Positions 1 to 6,682 of a stretch of DNA of 8,002 nucleotides are shown here, piece after piece. The notes below the pieces were generated by a model. The model saw only the letters and a list, made by a program, of their open reading frames with translations. It searched no databases and was not told where the DNA came from. Location: the NCBI GenBank assembly GCA_903837255.1, contig CAILTZ010000549.1, positions 1 through 8,002 of the forward strand, given 5' to 3'. Within the stretch, counting starts at the first letter, position 1; every line of letters starts with the position of its first letter. Made by a program: the position numbers and the translations under genes. The stretch comes from an uncultured Pirellula sp. (GTDB lineage: Bacteria > Planctomycetota > Planctomycetia > Pirellulales > Pirellulaceae).

Positions 1-399
1 CTCACCGACCATTTTCGGCGCGAAGGCCGCCGCTATGCCACGCAGCTTGTCACTCAAGAAAATTCCAGCGATGCCATTCAGCGGCTCCCCTCCGGCGGGC
101 GTCAGGCAAGCAGCATCGCCCGCTCCTCCGAGCAGAAAGACCGCGAAGAAATCGTCCTCAGTCAGGCACTCGACGACCAGATTTCCAAGTGGAAACAAAA
201 AGGGGATTTCCAAAAACTCAAGTGCCTCGAGATGCTCATCGTTATGGGGATGAGCAACAAACAGACAGCCCAAGCTCTCGATATCTCCGAACAGCAAGTT
301 GCCAATTACAAATCCGATTTTATCCAACGGACTAAAAGCTTGATCGCCAAGCTAGCCGATCCAGAGCGGATCCCAGAACTCGACGACGAAACGAGATAA
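1..399 (+). CDS. Sigma-70 family RNA polymerase sigma factor, C-terminal part (5' end outside window)
   Basis: The frame is open from the first base to a TAA and gives 132 residues; the start lies to the left of the window. Residues about 82-115 (GMSNKQTAQALDISEQQV and following) form a helix-turn-helix of the sigma-70 region 4 type, the part that reads the -35 element. A Gln/Lys-rich helix just before it (DDQISKWKQKGDFQKLKCLEML) fits the first half of region 4. The segment before that is polar and rich in Arg and Ser, and the tail is acidic (PELDDETR). The protein would direct core RNA polymerase to a promoter set, but no region 2 is visible, so a stand-alone region 4 regulator is also possible. 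The call by family resemblance is fairly firm; the regulon and any anti-sigma partner cannot be seen. It converges on the minus-strand cluster with a 43-base gap. Confidence 0.75.
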   Translation, partial: LTDHFRREGRRYATQLVTQENSSDAIQRLPSGGRQASSIARSSEQKDREEIVLSQALDDQISKWKQKGDFQKLKCLEMLIVMGMSNKQTAQALDISEQQVANYKSDFIQRTKSLIAKLADPERIPELDDETR

Positions 400-416
400 G
401 CAGGCCAAACTAGCTC

Positions 417-446
417 ACGGCCCAGCAATCACGGCCTAGCAATCAC
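417..446. repeat. Two-copy 14-bp tandem repeat between convergent genes
   Basis: The unit acggcccagcaatc (417-430) is followed directly by acggcctagcaatc (431-444), with one C/T difference, and then AC, the first two bases of a third unit. The second copy overlaps the TGA stop codon of the minus-strand gene (443-445). The array fills most of the short gap between the sigma-factor gene and the end of the three-gene cluster. It looks like a small slippage duplication; no function is evident. Confidence 0.8.
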
Positions 447-1447
447 TGGGCTGTACTGCTTGAGCCCTGAGGCGAAGCCCCGATCCGCATATCGCGTGGC
501 AGCGGCCTAGCGGCGCACAGGCAACCCTCCTTGTAGAGCAGCTCCTTGAGCTTTCGGAACTCATTAAAGCTCTCTGGATAGACCCAGACCGTCACGGTCG
601 TATGATTGGATCGGGTCGCATCGAGTTCCGCTCGCAGGCGGCCCTTTTGGGCCAAGCTTGCCTCGACCGACTCCCGCAGCACATCTCGGGTCTCTTCGAG
701 TTCGAAACGCTCGAGCTCGACCATCTTGCCCATCGCAGCAACCCGACCGTCACTCATCAATCCGCTCTTGGAAATCAATCGATAACGCATCAAAAACCCA
801 TCGATCGGTCCAAGTACATCTTCGAATTTGTCCCGTTGTGAGTTTCGCGAAGCGGTGGATCTTGCGCTGCTCTTGAGCAAATCGACCAGGGTATCCCATG
901 GAATCACCGACAGTTGATGGTCTCGAATCATCACATGTAGCTCTTTACCGAATACTGTCTTGGCCATCGGCGTCGGCAGATGCTGCAGAGCGATGACCGA
1001 CTTTTGCACCTCCGGCAATTCTCCCTGTTGCTTGGTAAGCTCTTCGAACTGGCGTTCCAACGCACCGACCTGTGCGTCGACCTCGAAGGCCCGCTTGGCC
1101 CGAGCATCGAGTTGTTCAAGTCTCTTTTGGATTTCCTGATCGATGAGGGTTTTTTGGTCCACAAGCGTCATGCGCTCGGCGTTTCGATAAGCCGTTTCGA
1201 CCTCGTATTGCTGAAGCTGATCGATCTGTTCGTCGACGTCTCGGTCGAGGTTCTCAGCCTTTGCTGTAGGTGTGCTCAACTGTTCCATTTGGTCTTGGAC
1301 TTCCTCGCGCGCCAGAGTGCGGGCCGCGTCGAATCCCTTTGATCCCACGATCACAACCAAAATGATCATGATCCCAACTAGGTTGGCGATGGTATCCATG
1401 AAGGCGTCGTCGCCAACCGCGAACTCTTCTTCGTTGCGTTTTGCCAT
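443..1447 (-). CDS. ExbD/TolR-like single-pass membrane protein with periplasmic coiled coil; third gene of the stator-like cluster
   Basis: This 334-residue protein has a short charged N-terminus, one membrane helix (about residues 18-36) and a long soluble part predicted to be periplasmic. The helix entry reads AFMDTIANLVGI, which lines up with the FIDVMLVLL context of ExbD; Asp18 takes the place of the ion-carrying Asp. Residues about 41-150 are heptad-rich coiled coil. A small domain follows (about 156-225, with VFGKELHVMIR and IPWDTLVDLL), then a second helical stretch (about 240-275) and a final strand-helix-strand unit (TTVTVWVYPESFNEFRKL onward, 283-312) recalling the ExbD/TolR periplasmic fold. 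Usual ExbD proteins have about 140 residues, so this one is greatly enlarged. The ATG has a good Shine-Dalgarno sequence (GAGGT at 1456-1460, 8 bases upstream) inside the end of the preceding gene, which stops 16 bases before it. The ExbD relationship is inferred from topology, Asp position and gene order, not from strong overall similarity. Confidence 0.65.
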   Translation of the reverse strand: MAKRNEEEFAVGDDAFMDTIANLVGIMIILVVIVGSKGFDAARTLAREEVQDQMEQLSTPTAKAENLDRDVDEQIDQLQQYEVETAYRNAERMTLVDQKTLIDQEIQKRLEQLDARAKRAFEVDAQVGALERQFEELTKQQGELPEVQKSVIALQHLPTPMAKTVFGKELHVMIRDHQLSVIPWDTLVDLLKSSARSTASRNSQRDKFEDVLGPIDGFLMRYRLISKSGLMSDGRVAAMGKMVELERFELEETRDVLRESVEASLAQKGRLRAELDATRSNHTTVTVWVYPESFNEFRKLKELLYKEGCLCAARPLPRDMRIGASPQGSSSTAQ

Positions 1448-1463
1448 CGAATCTTACCTCGCA

Positions 1464-3461
1464 CTACTTCCGGTTGTTGGGAGTCGTCAATGGTTGAACT
1501 CTGATGACCACTCCGCTTCCCTCCAAGAGCCTTTGCAGACGCTGAACGCTCTGCTGGGCGTCCGACGCAGCCTGGACCGTGAGCGATGGGACCCAGTAAC
1601 CACCGGGCAATGAAAGCCCCCAGGATTCGACCCGATCGCGGATGGCTCTCTGAAGCTCCTCCGAGGCGGCTTGTGGACCTTGTTCGAGCGGTATCTCTGA
1701 ATCGTATTTCCAATCCTGACCTTCACGGCACATGAGCCATCGATCCTTCAAGACAATGATCCGAATCGGTCGCGAAACCGGCGTGGATTTGTTGTCCATT
1801 CGAGTCGTTGCCCAGTCCTTTCCAGCGGTCAAACTGATCGGCTTGAGCTCACTGTCCGACGCAGAGGATTTTTGTGCGGAAGACCTCGGCGAACTCTTTT
1901 GCTCAGAAGCACTCCGCTGCGAATTTTTCGGATCCTTGGCACCAGCATCCTTCATGGCTTGCTCTTTGATGGCTGACTCCATCTGTGCGTCTTCGGCCGT
2001 CTGGCCAAGGCTTGCCGAACCTGCCGAGGAGCCGGATGTGGCCGATGAGAACCGATTGGCAGAAGATCGCGATCCGGAATTCGATGCCATGAGGCTTCCT
2101 TCGCTCTGCGTCCCTTGCGCCTCGGCGCTCGAGGAGCCCGACTCTTCGGATGATCCTCTGGCGAACCCATCGGTAGCCTGCCTTGCGATCCGCTCGCTGG
2201 GTTGTCCAAACGAATCTCCCTGCGAAACTCCCTGCAAATCAGCGGGCAAATCAGCGGGCAAATCAGCGGGCGAGTTGGGCAAGCGATCGGCGAGTGCCAA
2301 TGAGTTCAAATCCCCCGCGGCCTGTGGGTTCCCTGAGGTGACGGAACCGGGCGGAAGCTGCTGGATCATTTCCCAACGGCGTGAGGATGCGGAGTCCGCG
2401 TCTTTGGCACGCTTATTGTTGGCCTCGGCCCCTTTGCTGCCTGCCCCCCTAGCGCCGGAGGATGATAGGGCACCCGAGGATGATTCTGAATCGATCGAGT
2501 CCCAGGTGTCTTGGGTTTTCGTAGCAAACGGGTTGCGGCTGTATCGAGCCGGCAACGCCGCGACGAGGGCTCGCTGTCGATCCTTGGCGACTGCCAGCGT
2601 CTTGGTCAATTCGGTTTTTAGCTCTGGAATCCCCTCTGGATAAGCCATTTCCATTTGAGCATCGATCAGTTCGTAACCGAATTGATCGTCCCAACCGGAC
2701 ATCGCAGCCCGAGCTAAGGCATAGCTGTGGATACCCTCGGGACGCACGATCAAAAGAGGGTAGGGGGGGATGGTGATTCCATAGTCCGCATCGCGGGCTT
2801 GGTAAGCGTTCCTCAGAACTCGAAGGGCTGCATCGAGGGGATTTCCAGGTCCGTGAGGTGGACCGAGATCCTCCATGCTAACCAGGATTCCTTCGGGTTG
2901 AATCACAACGCCTTGATCGATGCATTCAAGATACACAGGCCTGCGCGTGGTTCGATTGGCTCCCTCGTAGGGAATGATCGAAAAGGCTGGTGTTTGATCT
3001 TTGCGTTTCTCGATTTTCTCAGCAAGCTTCTGCTTTTCGAGTTCAATTTGCGCCTTCAACTGCTCGATTCGCGATTGTTTATCTTTTGGATCGAGCTTCG
3101 AGGAAGCAGGATCATCGAGACTCTGCAAGCGAGCCATCGCTTCCTTGAGCTGCTCCTCGAGTCGCTTGATATGGTCTTCGGTGCGAGTCAGCTCGCTGCG
3201 CCGCAACTCGATCTGCCTTTTGACTTGTTCGCGTCGGGCATTGAGCTCCTCGGAGATCGAGACTAAATAGTCCGACTGCTCCTTGGCTTGCTCGATCGCT
3301 TCACTCAACTCCGATTCGACTTGTTTCTTTGCCGAGGCTCGCGAATTCGTCACGTTGATAACAAGCAGTAGAATGAGCGCACCGATGACGCAAAGGAGGA
3401 CCGCCAGGAACGGAAATGTCGACGGCGCATAGTCATTTCCATGTCGCGATCGCTTGCTCAT
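1464..3461 (-). CDS. Large single-pass membrane protein with coiled coil and Ser/Ala-rich linker; ExbD-like partner lacking the membrane Asp
   Basis: The product has 665 residues. A basic N-terminus (MSKRSRHG) precedes one membrane helix at about 16-37, entered by TFPFLAVLLCVIG. This resembles the PFIDVMLVLL start of the ExbD helix, but with Ala20 where ExbD has its essential Asp. A charged coiled coil covers about 45-155. A globular domain follows (about 158-305; landmarks RRPVYLECIDQGVVIQPEG, GPGNPLDAALRVLR, PLLIVRPEGIHSYALARAAM, GWDDQFGYELID), of a kind I associate with planctomycete hypothetical proteins. Residues about 315-540 are a low-complexity Ser/Ala/Gly/Gln linker containing a PADL triplet repeat. 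A C-terminal domain (about 541-658) carries a strand (RPIRIIVLKDRWLM) and a helix-strand end (SVQRLQRLLEGSGVVIRV). The ATG overlaps the stop of the upstream gene by 4 bases; only a weak GAGAA (3469-3473) precedes it, so translational coupling is likely. The exact function is unknown; a structural or load-bearing subunit of the channel complex is the best guess. Confidence 0.7.
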   Translation of the reverse strand: MSKRSRHGNDYAPSTFPFLAVLLCVIGALILLLVINVTNSRASAKKQVESELSEAIEQAKEQSDYLVSISEELNARREQVKRQIELRRSELTRTEDHIKRLEEQLKEAMARLQSLDDPASSKLDPKDKQSRIEQLKAQIELEKQKLAEKIEKRKDQTPAFSIIPYEGANRTTRRPVYLECIDQGVVIQPEGILVSMEDLGPPHGPGNPLDAALRVLRNAYQARDADYGITIPPYPLLIVRPEGIHSYALARAAMSGWDDQFGYELIDAQMEMAYPEGIPELKTELTKTLAVAKDRQRALVAALPARYSRNPFATKTQDTWDSIDSESSSGALSSSGARGAGSKGAEANNKRAKDADSASSRRWEMIQQLPPGSVTSGNPQAAGDLNSLALADRLPNSPADLPADLPADLQGVSQGDSFGQPSERIARQATDGFARGSSEESGSSSAEAQGTQSEGSLMASNSGSRSSANRFSSATSGSSAGSASLGQTAEDAQMESAIKEQAMKDAGAKDPKNSQRSASEQKSSPRSSAQKSSASDSELKPISLTAGKDWATTRMDNKSTPVSRPIRIIVLKDRWLMCREGQDWKYDSEIPLEQGPQAASEELQRAIRDRVESWGLSLPGGYWVPSLTVQAASDAQQSVQRLQRLLEGSGVVIRVQPLTTPNNRK
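2234..2271 (-). repeat. Triplicated 12-bp in-frame coding repeat (PADL x3)
   Basis: Three perfect copies of gcaaatcagcgg (plus strand: 2234-2245, 2246-2257, 2258-2269) plus two further bases lie inside the linker of the 665-residue protein. On the coding strand they read as the in-frame tetrapeptide PADL three times (residues about 398-409). Perfect identity at the DNA level suggests recent slippage expansion that keeps the frame, so copy number may vary between strains. Confidence 0.9.
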
Positions 3462-4972
3462 CCAGCTTTTCTCATCTCTTGGGAATCAATTCGCAAAACG
3501 ATCGCCGAGTTGGATTCCCCACCGTCAGAATCACCCGTGTTGGCTTCTGCCGAGACTTGATCAACCTCCATGCCCTGATGCTCAGAGTTCAGATCCCGAG
3601 CAGCGCGCCTGCGGACGGCTTGGCGAGAGACATGCCCGGAGCGTTCAAGCTGTGTACTGAGCACCATCACGGCCTCGCTAAGACTCAGCGCAGCCTCTTG
3701 AAATCGATCAAACTCAGTCATCCGTTCAAGCGTCGCTTGGATCGGCTGCTGCATGGCTTGTACCAGCTGCGTGGAGTCGAGCAATTTTTGCAAAAGCTCC
3801 GCATTTCGGCTGACGTCCTGCTGCTGTCGCAACGCGACTCTGGTTTGCTCCGAGAGAGTCGTTTGCCACTGCTGAAACCGGCCATCGATCTGCTGGGCTC
3901 CCTCGCTTTGCAAGAGAGTTAGTTGCGTCAAACATTCTCGCAAGGAATCGCGATGATCGGCCAAGGTGCCGGCCAAAGCGCGTTGGACCGTCCCAAGTGA
4001 AGTCTCGGTAGCTCGGGCACTGATCGTCGACCACTCGGTATGGGCCTGGGTGATCGACTCGTGCCAGAGCTGCGTCTGCTGCTGGACCAATCGCTGCATG
4101 GATTCGATCAGTCGATTCGCAATGAGCTTAAGCGACGCCTCGACGTTGCGAGTATCGGAATGTTCTTGATCCGACAAACAACGATGCATCGCCGATGCAG
4201 TACCTTGGTCGATCCTGGCCAAATAGGATTGCTCGGCCCGCTGCACAAAGAATTGCATAAACATAGCAACCATCGTCAGAACCAATCCCACCGCCGTGGT
4301 GTCAAAGGCGACGTACAAGCCGCTTGTAAGGCCATTCATCGCCTCCTGGGATCCACTCGCAAGCGCTTGTGCATCCATCTGACCAAGTGTATCGGAGATC
4401 CCGATCACAGTGCCCAAAAATCCGAGCATCGGCATCGCCCAGCAGTTGATCCGAACCATCGCGTAACTGGAATGCTGTGCGTCCGCGTCACGATCGGCAA
4501 ACTCCTGAAGATCTTCGTCCAATCTCGAAGTCGACCGGCGTTCGACTTGCCGAGTCAGAAGATTCCCAAGTCGCTGACCATACCAGGAACGAGCCAAGGA
4601 TTGCTTTTGGAGTTTCCACAAGGACTGCAACGAGGAGGCTCGGCGATAGCCATCCATCGCCGGCTCCAAATCCCACTCGGCCCGATGATCGACCCAGTCA
4701 TCCAAAACCGATTCGAGCAATTCCGCAAGCCGCCGTTGGCGACCTAAAGCCCATCGTTTTTGTATCAAATAGACCGACGCGGTGCAGAAAAGCCATGCCG
4801 CGGCGACAGCAACCCAGTGACAAAGCGCGTAGCGAATCACCATGGGATGCCGCAAGGGTGGCAGCAGAATAAGAAAATAGAAAAGGCAACAAAAAGCTGT
4901 CCCCAAAAGAATCGAGGGCAACAGCGGTATCTCAAAGGCTTGCTCTGATCGCTTCTTTTCCTTGGTCAACAT
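3458..4972 (-). CDS. MotA/TolQ/ExbB proton-channel family protein with long cytoplasmic tail
   Basis: The 504-residue product has four hydrophobic helices at about 19-38, 50-70, 175-195 and 218-243. Helix 3 carries PMLGFLGTVIGI (181-192) and helix 4 carries GLYVAFDTTAVGLVLT (218-233), the two signature helices of the family, with the pore threonines expected at Thr188 and Thr225/226. Between helices 2 and 3 is a cytoplasmic helical region of about 105 residues, as in ExbB/TolQ. Such channels form a ring around the single helices of ExbD-type partners and convert ion flow into movement. The final 260 residues are a Gln/Glu/Arg-rich, mostly helical tail, far longer than in ExbB or TolQ and similar in layout to the tails of MotA-like ZorA proteins. 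I chose the ATG at 4972 because a strong AAGGA lies 8 bases upstream; a TTG at 5008 would add 12 residues but has no ribosome binding site. This is the first gene of the cluster, and its stop overlaps the next start. Confidence 0.85.
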   Translation of the reverse strand: MLTKEKKRSEQAFEIPLLPSILLGTAFCCLFYFLILLPPLRHPMVIRYALCHWVAVAAAWLFCTASVYLIQKRWALGRQRRLAELLESVLDDWVDHRAEWDLEPAMDGYRRASSLQSLWKLQKQSLARSWYGQRLGNLLTRQVERRSTSRLDEDLQEFADRDADAQHSSYAMVRINCWAMPMLGFLGTVIGISDTLGQMDAQALASGSQEAMNGLTSGLYVAFDTTAVGLVLTMVAMFMQFFVQRAEQSYLARIDQGTASAMHRCLSDQEHSDTRNVEASLKLIANRLIESMQRLVQQQTQLWHESITQAHTEWSTISARATETSLGTVQRALAGTLADHRDSLRECLTQLTLLQSEGAQQIDGRFQQWQTTLSEQTRVALRQQQDVSRNAELLQKLLDSTQLVQAMQQPIQATLERMTEFDRFQEAALSLSEAVMVLSTQLERSGHVSRQAVRRRAARDLNSEHQGMEVDQVSAEANTGDSDGGESNSAIVLRIDSQEMRKAG

Positions 4973-4978
4973 CCCTAG

Positions 4979-4990
4979 CTTCCTTCTTCC
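4979..4990 (-). promoter_or_regulatory. Ribosome binding site of the ExbB-like gene
   Basis: On the minus strand the bases just upstream of the ATG at 4972 read GGAAGAAGGAAG, containing AAGGA (4981-4985) at 8-base spacing. This purine-rich stretch supports the ATG at 4972 over the in-frame TTG at 5008, which has only a pyrimidine-rich and mixed upstream sequence. Confidence 0.7.
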
Positions 4991-5116
4991 AGGCACTCTG
5001 GCCCGCAAGTGTTCGAACGGAGCGGCCCTACACTTCGGATCGCAACTGGGGCTTGTACCAAGTTTCGCTCGCTCGACTCAATCCCAAGTGGAATCCAATG
5101 CAAGCATTCAATGAAA

Positions 5117-5142
5117 CAAGCGAGCCATTCGAGGCTCGCTTG
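5117..5142 (-). terminator. Hairpin, probable terminator downstream of the beta-barrel gene
   Basis: CAAGCGAGCC (5117-5126) and GGCTCGCTTG (5133-5142) form a perfect 10-bp stem around a 6-base loop. An outer helix, ATTCAA (5106-5111) with TTGAAT (5144-5149), could extend it across a small internal loop. It lies 64 bases past the stop of the minus-strand barrel gene and before the three-gene cluster. On the minus strand the stem is followed by TTTCATT, only a weak T-run, so the terminator call is likely but not certain; it could also act as an mRNA-stabilising 3' end or a processing site between the genes. Confidence 0.55.
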
Positions 5143-5205
5143 CTTGAATTCCAGTGGCCTCGATCTGCAACAGTTCGCTGAGGTCTGTTGCTCTCGACCC
5201 GATGA

Positions 5206-6360
5206 CTATCGATTGATAGCAAAACCGAACGTTAAGCCCGGCATGATCAAGTGCTGGTTGGTGTCGAAATTGAACCCTTGGGCCGGGGTAGCACCCCGCC
5301 AAACACCTTGCCCAAAGTAAATCATCTGGAAACCAACTCGCAAATCCAAGTGCTTGGTCGCACAGTAGGCACTCTCTGCCCGTACATCGAATCCCACAGG
5401 GGTCTCGTTGTTCTTGCGTGAGTTGAATGTCGTCCCAGTATGATCACCATCAAAGAGTGGTGAGTCGCCGACGGCTACGTCTTGAGGATAGATCGTCGTG
5501 GTGACAAACTTGGTGATTTCCTGTGTCTGGAATGTGTGTCCTGCAAAGACCTTGAAGTCACTCGATAGGGTCCATCTGCGGATGTTTCGGAAATACCTGA
5601 ATCCGAGTTGGCCGAGGATCATGTCGTTTCGGGACTTGATCACATCATTGGTGTAGACCTCCGCCGTTCCGAGAATCGTGGTCGGATCGTTGGGATCATT
5701 TTGAAGGAAACTGCGGTAGTCATCGCTGCGAGCCGTATCGACAAACTTGACGTATCGCAGACCGATCAGAGGTTCAAGCATCCCGCCGTATCGGTACGGC
5801 TCCATCCGCCAAGTCTTGTTGGCTTCGAAGCTCGAGTAGTCGCCAACGTTGACGCTCTGAAGCACATCGTAGGTGCGTTCCAGAGTATACGGATCATTGT
5901 CAAACGCCGCAGGTCGGAAGGGGAGAAGATTGTTGGCATTGTTGCCCTGCGTTGTGTCGGTATAGCCATTTAGACGCAGTTGCTCGTAACCGTGATAAAC
6001 GTTCGGCCCGGTGACGACTTGGTAGGAAAATGACCAGCCGCTTTCACGCCGATTCATCCATCCAAAATCCCAGCGGTTCCCCCAGGTCGCATCCATCAAA
6101 TAACTCGCTCCATTGACCTCCGGACGACTCATCCCGGTATAGATCCGGTCGTAGGTCAAGAAGAGGCCATGAGGTGCCCGTTGCCGAGGCGACAGGTCCT
6201 CGATATCCTGCAGCTGCATCGGAGCAAATAGCTGCCAATCTGGATCAAAGTCCACTGGCTCGGAGAACGGGTGGTAGCCACTGTCGGCAAACCCCAGTTG
6301 TCCAGCCATGGCGGCCGCCGTGAGTACAAATGTTCGCAAAGTTCGTTGCAAAATGGACAT
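5206..6360 (-). CDS. Secreted outer-membrane beta-barrel-like protein of planctomycete type (BBP7-like)
   Basis: The 384-residue product begins with a typical signal peptide: MSILQRTLR, a hydrophobic core (TFVLTAAAMAGQLG) and a likely cleavage near residue 25 (GFA-DS). The mature part is rich in aromatic residues, Asn, Asp and Gly, with alternating strand-like segments. Landmarks are HGLFLTYDRIYTGMSRP (64-80), WGNRWDFGWMNRRESGWSFSY (93-113, an aromatic cluster), EANKTWRMEPYR with GGMLEPLIGLRYVKF (179-206) and the end GLTFGFAINR. The wRmepyr...lepliGlRY pattern resembles the BBP7-type barrel family abundant in planctomycetes. It would sit in the outer membrane or cell surface; its cargo or ligand is unknown. 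The ATG follows GGTGGG at about 9-base spacing. It is a single gene, divergent from the oxidase gene and followed by a hairpin. The protein ends in Arg rather than the C-terminal aromatic residue of many proteobacterial porins, so the barrel assignment is by family resemblance only. Confidence 0.6.
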   Translation of the reverse strand: MSILQRTLRTFVLTAAAMAGQLGFADSGYHPFSEPVDFDPDWQLFAPMQLQDIEDLSPRQRAPHGLFLTYDRIYTGMSRPEVNGASYLMDATWGNRWDFGWMNRRESGWSFSYQVVTGPNVYHGYEQLRLNGYTDTTQGNNANNLLPFRPAAFDNDPYTLERTYDVLQSVNVGDYSSFEANKTWRMEPYRYGGMLEPLIGLRYVKFVDTARSDDYRSFLQNDPNDPTTILGTAEVYTNDVIKSRNDMILGQLGFRYFRNIRRWTLSSDFKVFAGHTFQTQEITKFVTTTIYPQDVAVGDSPLFDGDHTGTTFNSRKNNETPVGFDVRAESAYCATKHLDLRVGFQMIYFGQGVWRGATPAQGFNFDTNQHLIMPGLTFGFAINR

Positions 6361-6682
6361 AGTCGATTTCCCACCCGTTCCTCGAAGTTCCAGCGCCCAG
6401 ACCCCACGGTTCCAAAGCGCACTACATCGGTATGTGTAGCTAGTATCGGAACTGTCCAGTCGCCGAATTGAGTCGGTTTAGGTAAAGCGTATCGAAAAAT
6501 CGGGCCAGAACTCCATTAACGATCTGCGCTGATTTGCGAGCATTTCACCCGGTTTCTTCGTTAAATTCGCCATATCCCCCAGCTTTTCAAATCCCTCACA
6601 GGATTCCCCTGGTTGCTACAGTATTCCACCGAACAGAACCGGCCGCCCCCTCGAATTCCTTAACCCACTAAAGAAGAGCATC
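6361..6682. other. Divergent intergenic region (322 bases)
   Basis: This gap separates the minus-strand barrel gene from the plus-strand oxidase gene and must hold both promoters and leaders. I see no ORF with credible coding character and no tRNA. An imperfect inverted repeat (CTACAT near 6422, ATGTGTAG near 6432-6439) sits 60-80 bases upstream of the barrel gene. On the minus strand TGGACA (about 6451-6456) is a fair -35 match, but no good -10 lies at standard spacing. On the plus strand TTGAGT (6468-6473) and TATCGA (6490-6495), 16 bases apart, form a weak pair. None is good enough to call as a promoter. Confidence 0.5.

Larger units (their letters stand above)
443..4972 (-). other. Three-gene ExbB/ExbD-like operon
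   Basis: Three minus-strand genes run 4972-3458, 3461-1464 and 1447-443. The first pair overlaps in ATGA, giving stop-restart coupling, and the second pair is separated by only 16 bases. The proteins are one four-helix channel-type subunit and two different single-pass subunits with periplasmic coiled coils, the composition expected of a TolQR/ExbBD/MotAB-type membrane complex. No promoter is convincing upstream of 4972, but the 233-base gap to the next gene, with its hairpin, makes independent transcription likely. The genes were probably kept together because their products assemble; this is inference. Confidence 0.75.

Noticed and set aside
35..253. Small plus-strand open frame in the sigma-factor region
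   Set aside because: It is out of frame with the sigma-70 region 4 reading, which runs without a stop to 399.
420..451. Possible bidirectional terminator (GCCCAG ... CTGGGC) between the convergent genes
   Set aside because: The stem is only 6 bp with a 20-base loop and there is no T-run on either strand.
1732..2643. 303-residue plus-strand open frame
   Set aside because: It lies wholly within the minus-strand 665-residue gene, has a composition reflecting the antisense of a Ser/Ala-rich linker, and shows no domain or ribosome binding site.
4040..4747. 235-residue plus-strand open frame
   Set aside because: It is antisense to the ExbB-like gene, whose minus-strand product carries clear family motifs over this stretch.
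443..4972. Zorya-type anti-phage system suggested by a MotA-like protein with a long tail
   Set aside because: Zorya loci carry ZorB with an OmpA-like peptidoglycan-binding domain and cytoplasmic ZorC/ZorD or ZorE genes. None is present: the flanking genes are a sigma factor and a surface protein, and there are two coiled-coil partners instead.
4973..5008. Upstream TTG start adding 12 residues to the ExbB-like protein
   Set aside because: There is no ribosome binding site before 5008, while the ATG at 4972 has AAGGA at ideal spacing; the added residues are basic and would be encoded by the leader containing that site.
5206..6360. Idea that the barrel protein is the outer-membrane receptor powered by the stator-like complex
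   Set aside because: There is no TonB-box or plug domain, and a hairpin with a 233-base gap separates the genes; same-strand adjacency alone does not support it.
6468..6495. Sigma-70-like promoter (TTGAGT, 16 bases, TATCGA) for the oxidase gene
   Set aside because: Both elements are weak matches, they lie almost 190 bases from the start codon, and planctomycete promoter consensus is uncertain.
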